The translations under genes and the position numbers were made by a program. Source: Halomonas fontilapidosi (lineage in GTDB: Bacteria; Pseudomonadota; Gammaproteobacteria; Pseudomonadales; Halomonadaceae). From it: 64,000 nucleotides of DNA. The notes under the pieces were generated by a model that saw only the letters and a program-made list of their open reading frames with translations, ran no database searches and was not told the DNA's origin. Positions 37,084-45,397 of this stretch are shown in pieces; within the stretch, counting starts at the first letter, position 1, and each line of letters begins with the position of its first letter. The stretch lies in NCBI RefSeq assembly GCF_014192285.1, contig NZ_JACHXQ010000006.1:62001-126000 (forward strand). The letters run 5' to 3'.

Positions 37084-37101
37084 TAGTTTCAATTGAAACT
37101 A
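37084..37101. promoter_or_regulatory. Perfect 18-bp palindrome, MarR-type operator candidate
   Basis: TAGTTTCAATTGAAACTA is self-complementary over its full length and lies two bases from the FNR-like box. Its half-site TAGTTTCA is the same as the left arm of the dyad ahead of the homogentisate operon at 23266-23285. It sits in the 174-bp gap between the dctP paralog and the DUF6455 gene; I see no gene in that gap. Confidence 0.6.
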
Positions 37102-37176
37102 GACGAGAAGTTTCGGCCCTGCGGCGGCGAGCACAGCCGTGGCCGAGCTCGCCAACACGCCGATCACCGGCTGGAA

Positions 37177-38238
37177 TCAGGCCTCGGGGTCGATCACTTC
37201 AGCGGCGGAAATACCGTCCTCCGCACCGGCTTTATCGAGCTGCTCGAGGAAGTAGTCACGTGCGGCTTCACCATCTACGCCCTTGTCGCTGGCCACCTCG
37301 AACCAGGCCGCCGGCAATTCTGACGCCATCTGCTGGAAGCGCTCCACTTCCTCGGCGGGCAACTCGATGAAGGTATTACCCTGTTGCTTGGCAAACTCGA
37401 CGCCACGCACGTCCACGACATCCATCATGTAGCCGAACAGCCGCGAGAGCCGCTCGCCCGAGACCTCCTCGATCGCCGCTCGATCCTCCTCGGAGAGCGA
37501 TGCCCAGGTGTTCGGATTGATGACCAGCGAGAAGCTACCGCGATAGAAGCCGCCGGGCATCTGCACCGTATAGGGCAGCACCTCGGCAAGCCGGAAGCTC
37601 TTGAGTCCTTCCAGGGTGAGCATGGCGCCATCGATCACGCCCTGCGTCGCGGCCTCGTAGGTGCTCCCTGGCGGCAAGGCGACCCCGGTCAGGTCCAGCG
37701 CGCTGGCGATATCGGCCATCGTCCCGCCACCGATGCGCACCCGCTTGCCGTCGAGATCATCGAGGCCGTCGATGGCTTCATCGAGGAACAGCGAGCCCGG
37801 GCCATGCACGCCCAGGCCGATCACGTCGACCCCACGATGCTCGCCGACATCCGCGAAATATTCGTTGTGGGTGCGCCAATAGGCGACCGAGGCGGCTTCC
37901 GAGGAGAAGTCCTCGAAAGTGGGCAACTCGGGCAGCTTGGTCAGCTCGAACCGCCCCGGCATCAGCCCATGGAACAGCCAGGTAACGTCGGCCACGCCGT
38001 CCGCAATCAGCTCCATCTGGGCATCGGGCGGCCCGAGGTCATGGACCACGTTGACGGTGACCCGCCCGTCGGTGGCTTCTTCCACCCACTGCCCCCAGGT
38101 CGGCCAGACGATGGTGTTGACGCCGTGGTTGGGGCCCGCCCAGGTGCTGACCTGCAGTTCGGTGGCGGCCGCACTATGGAAGGCACCAAGGGAGAGGGCG
38201 GTGAGTGTCGTCAGTGTCGCGAGCTTGTGCATTTTCAT
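37177..38238 (-). CDS. Orphan TRAP substrate-binding protein (second copy)
   Basis: This 353-residue periplasmic protein has a signal peptide (MKMHKLATLTTLTALSLG, cleavage near SAAA-TE). It aligns along its whole length with the DctP encoded at 21924-22979, sharing VVHDLGPPDAQMELIADGVAD, GKRVRIGGGTM, TQGVIDGAMLTLEG and SRLFGYMMDV. No dctQ or dctM gene is near it. It may feed the single DctQM encoded 16 kb away or act as a sensor. It lies 59 bp downstream of the P450 gene on the same strand, so co-transcription is likely. The start at 38238 is chosen to fit the signal peptide. Confidence 0.88.
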   Translation of the reverse strand: MKMHKLATLTTLTALSLGAFHSAAATELQVSTWAGPNHGVNTIVWPTWGQWVEEATDGRVTVNVVHDLGPPDAQMELIADGVADVTWLFHGLMPGRFELTKLPELPTFEDFSSEAASVAYWRTHNEYFADVGEHRGVDVIGLGVHGPGSLFLDEAIDGLDDLDGKRVRIGGGTMADIASALDLTGVALPPGSTYEAATQGVIDGAMLTLEGLKSFRLAEVLPYTVQMPGGFYRGSFSLVINPNTWASLSEEDRAAIEEVSGERLSRLFGYMMDVVDVRGVEFAKQQGNTFIELPAEEVERFQQMASELPAAWFEVASDKGVDGEAARDYFLEQLDKAGAEDGISAAEVIDPEA

Positions 38239-38297
38239 TGTCGTTCCTCGTGAGTCACGGTTGGCGTGCGTGGGTTGTGGTGGTTTTTTGTCGTTGG

Positions 38298-40643
38298 TCA
38301 AAGCGCGAGTTTCAGTTTCTTGCCGCGCGCCCGCGAACAGCAGCTCATCAATCGGTCCTGGCTGGCTTGTTCAGCGGCGGTGAGAACCTTGTCGCGGTGG
38401 TCGATCTCGCCCTCGACGACCTCTACCTGGCAGGAACCGCACAGGCCCTCCTCGCAATCGCTGGGCACATCGACGCCGGCAGCCCGCAGCGTCTGTAGCA
38501 GAGTGCGGTCCGCTGCCACCTCGACGACGAGCTCGGAGTCGGCAAGCTCGACCTCGAAGGCATGCTCGTGCTCCGGGTCCAGCAGGGCGCCCTCGGCCGT
38601 GAAATGCTCCACGTGCAGACTGCCCTCCGGCCAGTGGGCCGTGTCGAAGTCGAGGGCCGTCAACAGACGCTCCGGGCCACAGGCGTAGATCAGCGCATCC
38701 TCCACCGGCTCGGCGAGCAGGGCAGCGAGATCGAGGCGTTTTCCCGCGTCCTTGGGATAGAGCCGCAACACCTCGCCATGATCACGCTCGAGCCGCTCGA
38801 TAAATGCCATGCTCTCGCGTGAACGGCCGGCATAGTGCACCTCGTAGGGCTTGCCCAACTGCTTGAGGCGATCCGCCATGGCCATGATCGGCGTGACGCC
38901 GATCCCACCGGCGATCAGCACATAGCGACCTGCCGATTCATCCAGGCGGAAGTGGTTCTTGGGCCCGCGCACACGTAGCTCGATGCCTTCGCGGACCGCG
39001 TCATGCATCCAGCGCGAGCCGCCGCGGCCCGCCTCTTCGAGCAGTACTGCAATACGCCAGTCGCCGGCCTCCGCTGGACCACACAGCGAGTATTTGCGTG
39101 ACTCGCCATCGGGCAGCATCACGTCGAGGTGCGAACCCGGTGACCAGGCCGGCAGCTGACGCCCGACGGGGTCAACCAGGGACACGCCGAGCACGCCCCG
39201 GGCCTCGGGCTTGGCGCTGGCAACCCTGACGCGGCGCACGATGGTGCGGGCCTCCGGCGCTCCCACCGGGAAGTCACGCTGGGCGCGGCGCACTGCCGGT
39301 TCGCGATGCTCGGGGTTGCACGCCGGGTCCCAGCGCACCCACAGCGCCTCGGGGCCGCGGAAGGAGGTATTGGGCAGGAAGGTGAATTCCTGCTCCTCGA
39401 GTTCCAGCTGCGGCAGGCGCCGAGTGAATTCCTCGAGGAAGATGCGCATCTCCATCCGACCGAGATTCTTGCCCATGCACTGGTGGCTACCGTAGCCGAA
39501 GGTGAGGTGATCGACGGCATTGTCGCGATAGATATCGAGCTCGTCGGGATTCTCGAAGTGGCCTGGGTCATGGTTGCCCGATGCCGTCACCATCAGGATC
39601 CGGCCGCCCTCGGGAATGGTGACGCCACCCACCGAGGCGTCACGCATGGCGATGCGTCGCCACGCCACCACCGAGCCGGAGTGGCGCAGGCACTCCTCAG
39701 CCGCTGCGGGGATCAGCTCGGGGTTGTCGCACAGCTCGGCCCACACCGCGGGGCGCGAGAGCAGCTGGCGGAACGCGTTGGCAGTGGCCAGTGCCGTGGT
39801 CTCGTGAGCGGCGACGATGATCGCCATCATCATCGAGTGCAGATAGTTGTCGGTCACGACATCCGGCTTCTGCCGATTCTTCTCGATCATGTCGTACATC
39901 CAGCCGTGGCCGCGGGGCTGGTCCTGCATCTTCTTGAGCACCTGGCCGGAGTACTGCCAGAACTTGCCGACGCCCTCGGCCACCTCGACCTGCTGCTCGG
40001 GCGAGGGGCGTCCCCAGGTATTGAGGGTGTGGGCTACCGAGAAACGGCGCAGCTGCTCCATGTCTTCCTCGGGCACGCCGAGGAAGTGCAGCGCCACGGT
40101 CAGCGGCACCTCCCAGAACATCTCGGCCACCAGGTCGGCACGGCCAAGGTGGATGATCGCATCGAGCTTTTCCCGCACCAGCCGGCGCACCATCGGCGCA
40201 TGAGCCTCCAGCGCCTCGGGAGAGAACGCTTCGAGCAACTCCCGCCGCCTCGCCATGTGGGCCGGCTCGTCCTCGTTTACCAGGGTGCGATTCATGCCGT
40301 ACTCGTAGCGTTCGAGAACCGCCTGGGCCTCGTCGCTCGCCGGGGTGATCTTCTCCAGCGCGATCGACGGCGAGAAGGTCAGGTTGTCGCGGAAGATCGC
40401 CTTGATGTCGGCGTAGCGACTGACCACCCAGTAACCCAGCTTTGGGCTGTAGAACACCGGTTCCTGCTCACGCGACCAGCGCAACGCCTCGGCGGGATCG
40501 AGCTGGTAGGGTCGGTCGAAGGGATCAAAGGCCGCGGCCCGGGGAGATACGGGGCAGCCGGTGGGGGTTTCCGGCCATTCGCTGGAGGCAGAGAAGGGGC
40601 AGCCATCCGCGCCGGAAGCGGACCGGTGAGTGGTGGGATTCAT
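38298..40643 (-). CDS. Self-sufficient cytochrome P450 (CYP116-type fusion)
   Basis: This 781-residue fusion has a P450 heme domain (about residues 35-440) with I-helix AAHETT (278-283), E317-x-x-R320 and the heme-binding FGYGSHQCMG with Cys389. A phthalate-dioxygenase-type reductase follows (465-670) with flavin motif RKYSL (516-520), GGIGVTP and CGPERL (655-660). A C-terminal plant-type [2Fe-2S] domain has Cys730, 735, 738 and 768. This is the CYP116B layout: one polypeptide takes electrons from NAD(P)H to oxygen. Such enzymes hydroxylate or dealkylate aromatics and alkanes. The first 30 residues hold extra cysteines. It is divergent from an IclR-type gene. Confidence 0.92.
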   Translation of the reverse strand: MNPTTHRSASGADGCPFSASSEWPETPTGCPVSPRAAAFDPFDRPYQLDPAEALRWSREQEPVFYSPKLGYWVVSRYADIKAIFRDNLTFSPSIALEKITPASDEAQAVLERYEYGMNRTLVNEDEPAHMARRRELLEAFSPEALEAHAPMVRRLVREKLDAIIHLGRADLVAEMFWEVPLTVALHFLGVPEEDMEQLRRFSVAHTLNTWGRPSPEQQVEVAEGVGKFWQYSGQVLKKMQDQPRGHGWMYDMIEKNRQKPDVVTDNYLHSMMMAIIVAAHETTALATANAFRQLLSRPAVWAELCDNPELIPAAAEECLRHSGSVVAWRRIAMRDASVGGVTIPEGGRILMVTASGNHDPGHFENPDELDIYRDNAVDHLTFGYGSHQCMGKNLGRMEMRIFLEEFTRRLPQLELEEQEFTFLPNTSFRGPEALWVRWDPACNPEHREPAVRRAQRDFPVGAPEARTIVRRVRVASAKPEARGVLGVSLVDPVGRQLPAWSPGSHLDVMLPDGESRKYSLCGPAEAGDWRIAVLLEEAGRGGSRWMHDAVREGIELRVRGPKNHFRLDESAGRYVLIAGGIGVTPIMAMADRLKQLGKPYEVHYAGRSRESMAFIERLERDHGEVLRLYPKDAGKRLDLAALLAEPVEDALIYACGPERLLTALDFDTAHWPEGSLHVEHFTAEGALLDPEHEHAFEVELADSELVVEVAADRTLLQTLRAAGVDVPSDCEEGLCGSCQVEVVEGEIDHRDKVLTAAEQASQDRLMSCCSRARGKKLKLAL

Positions 40644-40726
40644 GGGGCCTCCCGCGGGCTAATGTCCGAGATGTTGGCGGTCATGAGGGGAATATGCTTG
40701 TTGTTACTTTTATCGCACACATAGTA

Positions 40727-40737
40727 TCGTTTAACGA
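40727..40737. promoter_or_regulatory. Candidate IclR-type operator in the P450/iclR spacer
   Basis: TCGTTTAACGA is a perfect dyad (TCGTT-T-AACGA) in the 194-bp spacer between the divergent P450 and IclR genes, about 84 bp before the P450 start and 101 bp before the regulator. IclR-family sites are often short GTT/AAC dyads of this kind. Confidence 0.5.
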
Positions 40738-40837
40738 ACAATTGGCTGAACATAGGCCGTTTCGACGAGGGCGTCAATCCTGAACAAGGGTGCCGCCCTA
40801 CCCCGTCACTACCACCCGACTCGAGGGAGATCGTTCG

Positions 40838-41515
40838 ATGGCCACCACCCTGCAAACCCTGGATCGCGGCCTGCATGCCCTGGAGATCATCGCCGAGCAT
40901 GCCGAGGGCATCAGCGTGGCCGACCTTGCCGAGCAGCTGGACGTGCATCGCGCCATCGCCTATCGCATCGTCACGACCCTTGAGGGGCATGGCCTGATCA
41001 CGCGGACCCTTGAAGGCCCGGTGCGGCTGGGCGCGGGCATCTCGCTGCTGGCCTCTCGCTTCGAACCGCAACTGCGTGCCGTGGCGCAGCCGCTGCTGCG
41101 GACGCTGGCCGGGTCCACCCGGGCCACGGCCTTCATCTCGGTGGCTCAAGGAACGGAGTGCGTGGTCATCATGGAGGCCCAACCCGAGGAGGGGCTGCTA
41201 CGGGTCGGCTATCGGGTGGGCAGCCGCCATCCGCTGACACGTGGCGCGGCCGGCATCGCCATCCTGGCCGCTCGCCCCCCACAGCCTGAGGATGACGAGG
41301 CCGTTTGCCGGGCCCGAGCCGAGGGCTTCAGCCTGACCCGCGGTCAGCTGCAGCGCGGTGCCGTCGGCGTGGCGAGTGCCATCGCCTCGCCGCAGGGCCG
41401 GTCCGGGGTGGAAGCCTGCGTCGGCGTGGTCGCCATGGATGACCTGGACACCGACACGGCCATCCGCGAGGTGATGTCCCATGCCGACCAGCTCGCCGAG
41501 CTGATCGGCCAATGA
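40838..41515 (+). CDS. IclR-family transcriptional regulator
   Basis: This 225-residue protein has a short N-terminal winged helix (TLQTLDRGLHALEIIAEHAEG, then VADLAEQLDVHRAIAYRIVTTL). An effector domain carries RVGSRHPLTRGAAGIAILAARP. It is slightly shorter than the usual 250-270 residues, through trimming in the effector domain. The start at 40838 has GGGAGA upstream. It is divergent from the P450 gene, which it probably controls together with the downstream binding-protein gene. Confidence 0.85.
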   Translation: MATTLQTLDRGLHALEIIAEHAEGISVADLAEQLDVHRAIAYRIVTTLEGHGLITRTLEGPVRLGAGISLLASRFEPQLRAVAQPLLRTLAGSTRATAFISVAQGTECVVIMEAQPEEGLLRVGYRVGSRHPLTRGAAGIAILAARPPQPEDDEAVCRARAEGFSLTRGQLQRGAVGVASAIASPQGRSGVEACVGVVAMDDLDTDTAIREVMSHADQLAELIGQ

Positions 41516-41603
41516 CAGGCGGCGTCCCGCCCGTGAAGCCCTTACGCCGGAGGGTTACACTAGCGCCCGTCCCCCAGCCACCAGCCACCAGCCGAGGCCT
41601 GTG

Positions 41604-42632
41604 ATGAGTTCCCACCTGCTCTCCATCGACTCCCTGTCCCGCGACGACATCGACCATCTGATGCGCGTTGCTGCGCGAATGGAGCCGATCGCCAGCCGCC
41701 GCAAGATCACCCGTGTGCTGGAAGGGGCCGTGCTCGGCAACCTCTTCTTCGAGGCCAGCACCCGGACCCGTGTCAGCTTCCACGCCGCCTTCTGCCGACT
41801 CGGCGGCAGCGTCTGCGACACCACCGGCTTCACCTTCTCGTCCATGGCCAAGGGTGAGTCGCTCTACGACACCAGCCGGGTGATGAGCGGCTACTGCGAC
41901 GCCATCGTCATGCGCCACCCGGACCAAGGCTCGGTGGCAGAGTTCGCCGCGGCGACGAATGTGCCGGTGATCAATGCCGGTGACGGCCCCGGCGAGCACC
42001 CCAGCCAGGCGCTGCTGGACTTCTACACTATCGACAAGGAGTTCGCCCTGCAGGGCAAGGCGCTCAGGGACGCCCATGTGCTGATGACCGGCGACCTGAA
42101 GTACGGCCGCACCGTGCACTCCTTGATCAAGCTGCTGTCACGCTACGCCCCGATGCGCGTCACCCTGGTGGCGCCGCCCGGCCTCGAGATGCCGAGCCAC
42201 CTGATCGAGCGGGTCAGCCGCCAGGGGCTCAGCGTGGAGATCCGCGAGAGCCTGGCCGGCGACTTCTCCGATGTGGACGTGGTCTACACCACTCGCATCC
42301 AGAAAGAGCGCTTCACCGCCGAGATGAGCGAGGGCTTCAACCTCTCCCGAGACTTCACCGTGGATCGCGCCTTCCTGGACAGCCGCTGTAACGCCTCCAC
42401 CATCGTCATGCACCCGTTACCCCGCGATAGTCGCCCCGAGGCCAACGACCTGGACGTGGACCTCAACGGTGACCCGCGCCTGGCGATCTTCCGCCAGACC
42501 GACAACGGCATCCCGGTGCGCATGGCGATCTTTGCCACTCTGCTCGGGGTCGAGGCGCTCATCGACAAGGACCTGCGCGACGTGCCCTGGTTCGTCCCCG
42601 AGCGCCTGGGCGTTGACGACACCACCCTCTGA
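41604..42632 (+). CDS. pyrB: Aspartate carbamoyltransferase catalytic subunit
   Basis: This 342-residue enzyme condenses carbamoyl phosphate with aspartate in pyrimidine synthesis. The carbamoyl-phosphate loop STRTR is at residues 52-56 in FFEASTRTRVSFH; GDGPGEHPSQALLD and the late HPLPRDSRPE are intact. It is about 30 residues longer than the E. coli chain. No pyrI, pyrC' or pyrR gene adjoins it, though pyrR often lies between ruvX and pyrB in Pseudomonas. ATG at 41604 is chosen; GTG at 41601 is possible. Confidence 0.93.
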   Translation: MSSHLLSIDSLSRDDIDHLMRVAARMEPIASRRKITRVLEGAVLGNLFFEASTRTRVSFHAAFCRLGGSVCDTTGFTFSSMAKGESLYDTSRVMSGYCDAIVMRHPDQGSVAEFAAATNVPVINAGDGPGEHPSQALLDFYTIDKEFALQGKALRDAHVLMTGDLKYGRTVHSLIKLLSRYAPMRVTLVAPPGLEMPSHLIERVSRQGLSVEIRESLAGDFSDVDVVYTTRIQKERFTAEMSEGFNLSRDFTVDRAFLDSRCNASTIVMHPLPRDSRPEANDLDVDLNGDPRLAIFRQTDNGIPVRMAIFATLLGVEALIDKDLRDVPWFVPERLGVDDTTL

Positions 42633-42716
42633 GCGGAAGGCAGGTCGCGTCCGCTCGCCTATGCTGGTGAGAACAACAACACGCGTCGCCGAGCGTGGCG
42701 ACCCTGGCTTGGAGAC

Positions 42717-43373
42717 ATGACACCGATGAACCTGAAGCGTGCGTATCTGTTGCTGTGTGGCTTCTACACCCTGCTGATCCTGATCGGCGCCATTGCCCTG
42801 CTGGCGGGTGGAGGCTCGCTGCTCGCTGCGATCCAGTTGGGCATAGGGGCGCTGGTGGTGATCGGGCTGTGGGGCTATTTCCTGGGCAGGGGGTTCATGA
42901 ACCCCCGCATGTGGCGCCCGTTGGCGGGGCTGCTGGCAGTGGGCATCGTCATCCAGCTGATCGCGGTGTTCACGGCGCACCTCTCCGCCACGGCGATGAC
43001 CTGGACCCTCACCACGGCCATCTTCTCGGTGCTGCCGATGATTTTCCTGTATCGCTACGGCGACCGTGACCAGTCCCTGTGGGCAACACCCGAGGAGCGC
43101 GAGGGAGGCAAGATGCTGGGAGAGCTGCTCGAGCGCCAGCGCGAGCTGTGGGTCGAGAAACAGGCCGCTGACAGCCAGGCAACCGTCAAGGTCAGCAAGA
43201 TGGGAGACGCCTACCTGGCCAGCGTAGAGCGAGAGCGGGACGGAAGTATCGAGGCCTTCGAGGAGCGTTTCCGCTGCCCGGCAACCCTGGCGTTCTTCAT
43301 CGAGAAGTTCACCTGCCTCTCGGTGAGCGACTTCGTCAGCAAGTACCGCGACAACGACGTCAACCCGGCCTGA
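42717..43373 (+). CDS. Uncharacterised four-helix membrane protein
   Basis: I do not recognise this 218-residue protein. Four hydrophobic segments fill residues 8-115: a Leu-rich first helix, LLAAIQLGIGALVVIGLWGYF, a third after MWRPLAG, and a fourth ending IFLYRYGDRDQ. A charged cytoplasmic tail of about 100 residues follows (GKMLGELLERQRELW...), ending FVSKYRDNDVNPA. It lies after pyrB and is convergent with ruvX, with 10 bp between stops. GGAG lies just before the ATG at 42717; an ATG three codons later is also possible. Codon use looks like that of its neighbours. Confidence 0.7.
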   Translation: MTPMNLKRAYLLLCGFYTLLILIGAIALLAGGGSLLAAIQLGIGALVVIGLWGYFLGRGFMNPRMWRPLAGLLAVGIVIQLIAVFTAHLSATAMTWTLTTAIFSVLPMIFLYRYGDRDQSLWATPEEREGGKMLGELLERQRELWVEKQAADSQATVKVSKMGDAYLASVERERDGSIEAFEERFRCPATLAFFIEKFTCLSVSDFVSKYRDNDVNPA

Positions 43374-43383
43374 AGGCTCAAGC

Positions 43384-43827
43384 TCAGCGCGCAGGCAGGC
43401 CCTCGCGCCGGGCAAAAAAACCTTCCAGGATCAGCACCGCGGCGATGCCGTCGACCCCCTGGTCGCGATAATTGCCGCGGTGGCCGGCTTCTCGGGCGAT
43501 CGACTTGGCCTCGCGGGTGGAGCCGCGCTCGTCGACCATCTCGCAGGGGATGCCATAGCGGCCGTAGAGGCGCTTGCCGAACTTGCGCGCCCGCGTGCTC
43601 ATGACCGACTCGCTGCCGTCCATATTGAGCGGCAGCCCTACCACGAAAAGATCGGGACGCCACTCGTCCACCAGCCGCGCCACCTGCGCCCAGTCGGGGA
43701 TACCATCGCGGGCCGGTAACGGTTCGAGCTCCCGGGCGCTGGCGAGCAGTTCGTTGCCCACCGCCACGCCGATGCGTCGGGTGCCGAAATCGAAGGCCAG
43801 AATCAGACGCTTGCCGGAATCGACCAT
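43384..43827 (-). CDS. ruvX: RuvX / YqgF-type nuclease
   Basis: This 147-residue RNase H-fold protein opens with LILAFDFGTRRIGVAVGN, holding the first catalytic Asp. It continues with VVGLPLNMDGSES and ends with DERGSTREAKS and DQGVDGIAAVLILEGFF, holding the later acidic ligands. YqgF is a proposed Holliday junction resolvase that also acts in 16S rRNA 5-end maturation. It follows algH by 34 bp on the same strand, as in Pseudomonas. Confidence 0.94.
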   Translation of the reverse strand: MVDSGKRLILAFDFGTRRIGVAVGNELLASARELEPLPARDGIPDWAQVARLVDEWRPDLFVVGLPLNMDGSESVMSTRARKFGKRLYGRYGIPCEMVDERGSTREAKSIAREAGHRGNYRDQGVDGIAAVLILEGFFARREGLPAR

Positions 43828-43861
43828 CGGCTCGGCTCCACCCTGCTGTGCCGTCCGCTCA

Positions 43862-44434
43862 TCAGGAGTGGCCGGCCTCGCGCGTCATGAGGTTCAGATC
43901 GATGCCCAGGATGCCTGCAGCAGCGCCCAGCCGCTGCTCGGGCGGCACCGTGAAGAGGATGTCGGCGCGCCCCTCGACCGTGAGCCAGGCATTCTCCTTG
44001 AGCTCGCTCTCCAGCTGACCCGACTCCCAGCCGGCACACCCCAGGCAGATAAGGAACTGCTCGGGTCCCTTGCCGTCTGCCAGCGCCTGGAGGATATCCA
44101 TGGAGGTGGTCAGGGCGATGTCGTCGGCGACCTGGATGCTGGAATCCCAGGCATCGCTTTCGCCGCGATGCAGGATGAAGCCGCGATCCTTGTGGGTCGG
44201 CCCGCCATAATAGACCGGCGCATCGCGATGGGGGCTTTCGTCACCGCCCAGTTCGAGCTGCTCGAAGAGGGCGTCCAGGGTCAGCTCCAGCGGTCGGTTG
44301 ACGATCACGCCCATGGTGCCGTTCTCGTCATGGTCGCAGAGGTAGCTGAGGCTGCCGGCGAAATTGGGATCTTCCATGTGCGGCATCGCCATCAGGAAGT
44401 GGTTTTTCAAACCGAAGTGTTGCACGGATTGCAT
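43862..44434 (-). CDS. algH: AlgH / YqgE family protein
   Basis: This 190-residue protein has the family features LKNHFLMAMPHMEDPNFAGSL, MGVIVNRPLE, YYGGPTHKDRGFILH and CLGCAGWESGQLE. AlgH was named for alginate regulation in Pseudomonas, but its biochemical role is unknown. It sits in a gshB-tonB-algH-ruvX row that is conserved in Pseudomonas. GGGGAG precedes the ATG, and the tonB-like stop is 17 bp upstream. Confidence 0.92.
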   Translation of the reverse strand: MQSVQHFGLKNHFLMAMPHMEDPNFAGSLSYLCDHDENGTMGVIVNRPLELTLDALFEQLELGGDESPHRDAPVYYGGPTHKDRGFILHRGESDAWDSSIQVADDIALTTSMDILQALADGKGPEQFLICLGCAGWESGQLESELKENAWLTVEGRADILFTVPPEQRLGAAAGILGIDLNLMTREAGHS

Positions 44435-44451
44435 GAGACTCCCCGGCGGAC

Positions 44452-45378
44452 CTATTGCACGCCGTAATGATTGCCTTGGCCGAACCGCCAGACCCGGGTA
44501 ATGGACAGGCTATCCAGGTTGCCCATGCCCCGGTCGAAGGGACGATATGGGCCAGCACCGTGCACCGTGTCCAGTGCCGCCTGGTCGAGTTCGGCATGTC
44601 CCGAGGATTGTATCACCTCTGCCCGGCGAACCTGACCGTCGCTTCCGATCACCACCCGGATCCGCAGCTGCCCCGACAGATGCTGCGGTGCCGGATGCAC
44701 TCGGTTGCCGTAATCCTCGACCCGCCGGGTCCAGTCATCGATGTAGCGCGCCTCGGCGGCCTGCTGGGCGGCCTGGCGCCCCTGCCCCGGCTGCTCGCCG
44801 GCGAAGTCGGGCGATAGCCCCTGCTCGCGGATGCTGGAAGTGGCCTGGGCGAGCAGGTCGCGTCCCGAGGCGGAAGGAGCGGAAGCGGTGGGCGGTGCCG
44901 AGGTATCGGCCGACTGGGGGGCACTGTCGCGGGGCTCGGGCGTCGCCTCGGCCTCGCGGGAGACCTCGGCCGCGGGAGGCTCGTCCGCCTCGCTGGCACG
45001 CTCGGGGTCGGGGCGGGCCGCCGCCTCCAGCTCGGCCGGCGTGGCCGGATCCACCTCGGGTTCTGCCGCCTGCCGTTCAGGCAGCTCGTCCATGGGCGCC
45101 GCGCGGGCTTCCGCCGGGGCCTGCTCCTCGGGTGTGCCGGCCGCGCGCTGGTCGGCCTCAGCGATAGCCGCAGCGTCCACGGCCTGAGACGACGGCCGGC
45201 TCACCAGCACCACATCGATGCTGGAGTGCTCAACGGGCGCCGGCGCGAACTGGCGGCTCGCCACCACCCCGATGACCGCCAGGTGCAGCAGCAGCGCCAG
45301 CGACCAGGCCAGCCAGTGCCGGTACGGCCGGGTGACCGGGGCATACTGGATGGGGTCGCTGAGCGGGCTGCTGGTCAT
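44452..45378 (-). CDS. tonB: TonB-type energy transducer
   Basis: This 308-residue protein has one N-terminal membrane helix (residues 23-43, WLAWSLALLLHLAVIGVVA), followed by a long periplasmic stretch rich in Ala, Glu and Pro (about 70-190). A C-terminal TonB-like domain carries GQLRIRVVIGSDGQVRRAEVIQSSG and ends with ITRVWRFGQG. It should transmit proton-motive force to outer-membrane transporters. No exbB/exbD genes are adjacent. It resembles the TonB3-type gene found between gshB and algH in Pseudomonas, linked there to pili rather than iron. Confidence 0.85.
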   Translation of the reverse strand: MTSSPLSDPIQYAPVTRPYRHWLAWSLALLLHLAVIGVVASRQFAPAPVEHSSIDVVLVSRPSSQAVDAAAIAEADQRAAGTPEEQAPAEARAAPMDELPERQAAEPEVDPATPAELEAAARPDPERASEADEPPAAEVSREAEATPEPRDSAPQSADTSAPPTASAPSASGRDLLAQATSSIREQGLSPDFAGEQPGQGRQAAQQAAEARYIDDWTRRVEDYGNRVHPAPQHLSGQLRIRVVIGSDGQVRRAEVIQSSGHAELDQAALDTVHGAGPYRPFDRGMGNLDSLSITRVWRFGQGNHYGVQ

Positions 45379-45397
45379 GGACGGCAGGCCTCCAAGA

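Noticed and set aside
37029-37370. Plus-strand open frames over the DUF6455 promoter and the end of the dctP paralog
   Set aside because: They are antisense to the dctP paralog and show no coding features; the gap between the genes is better explained as regulatory.
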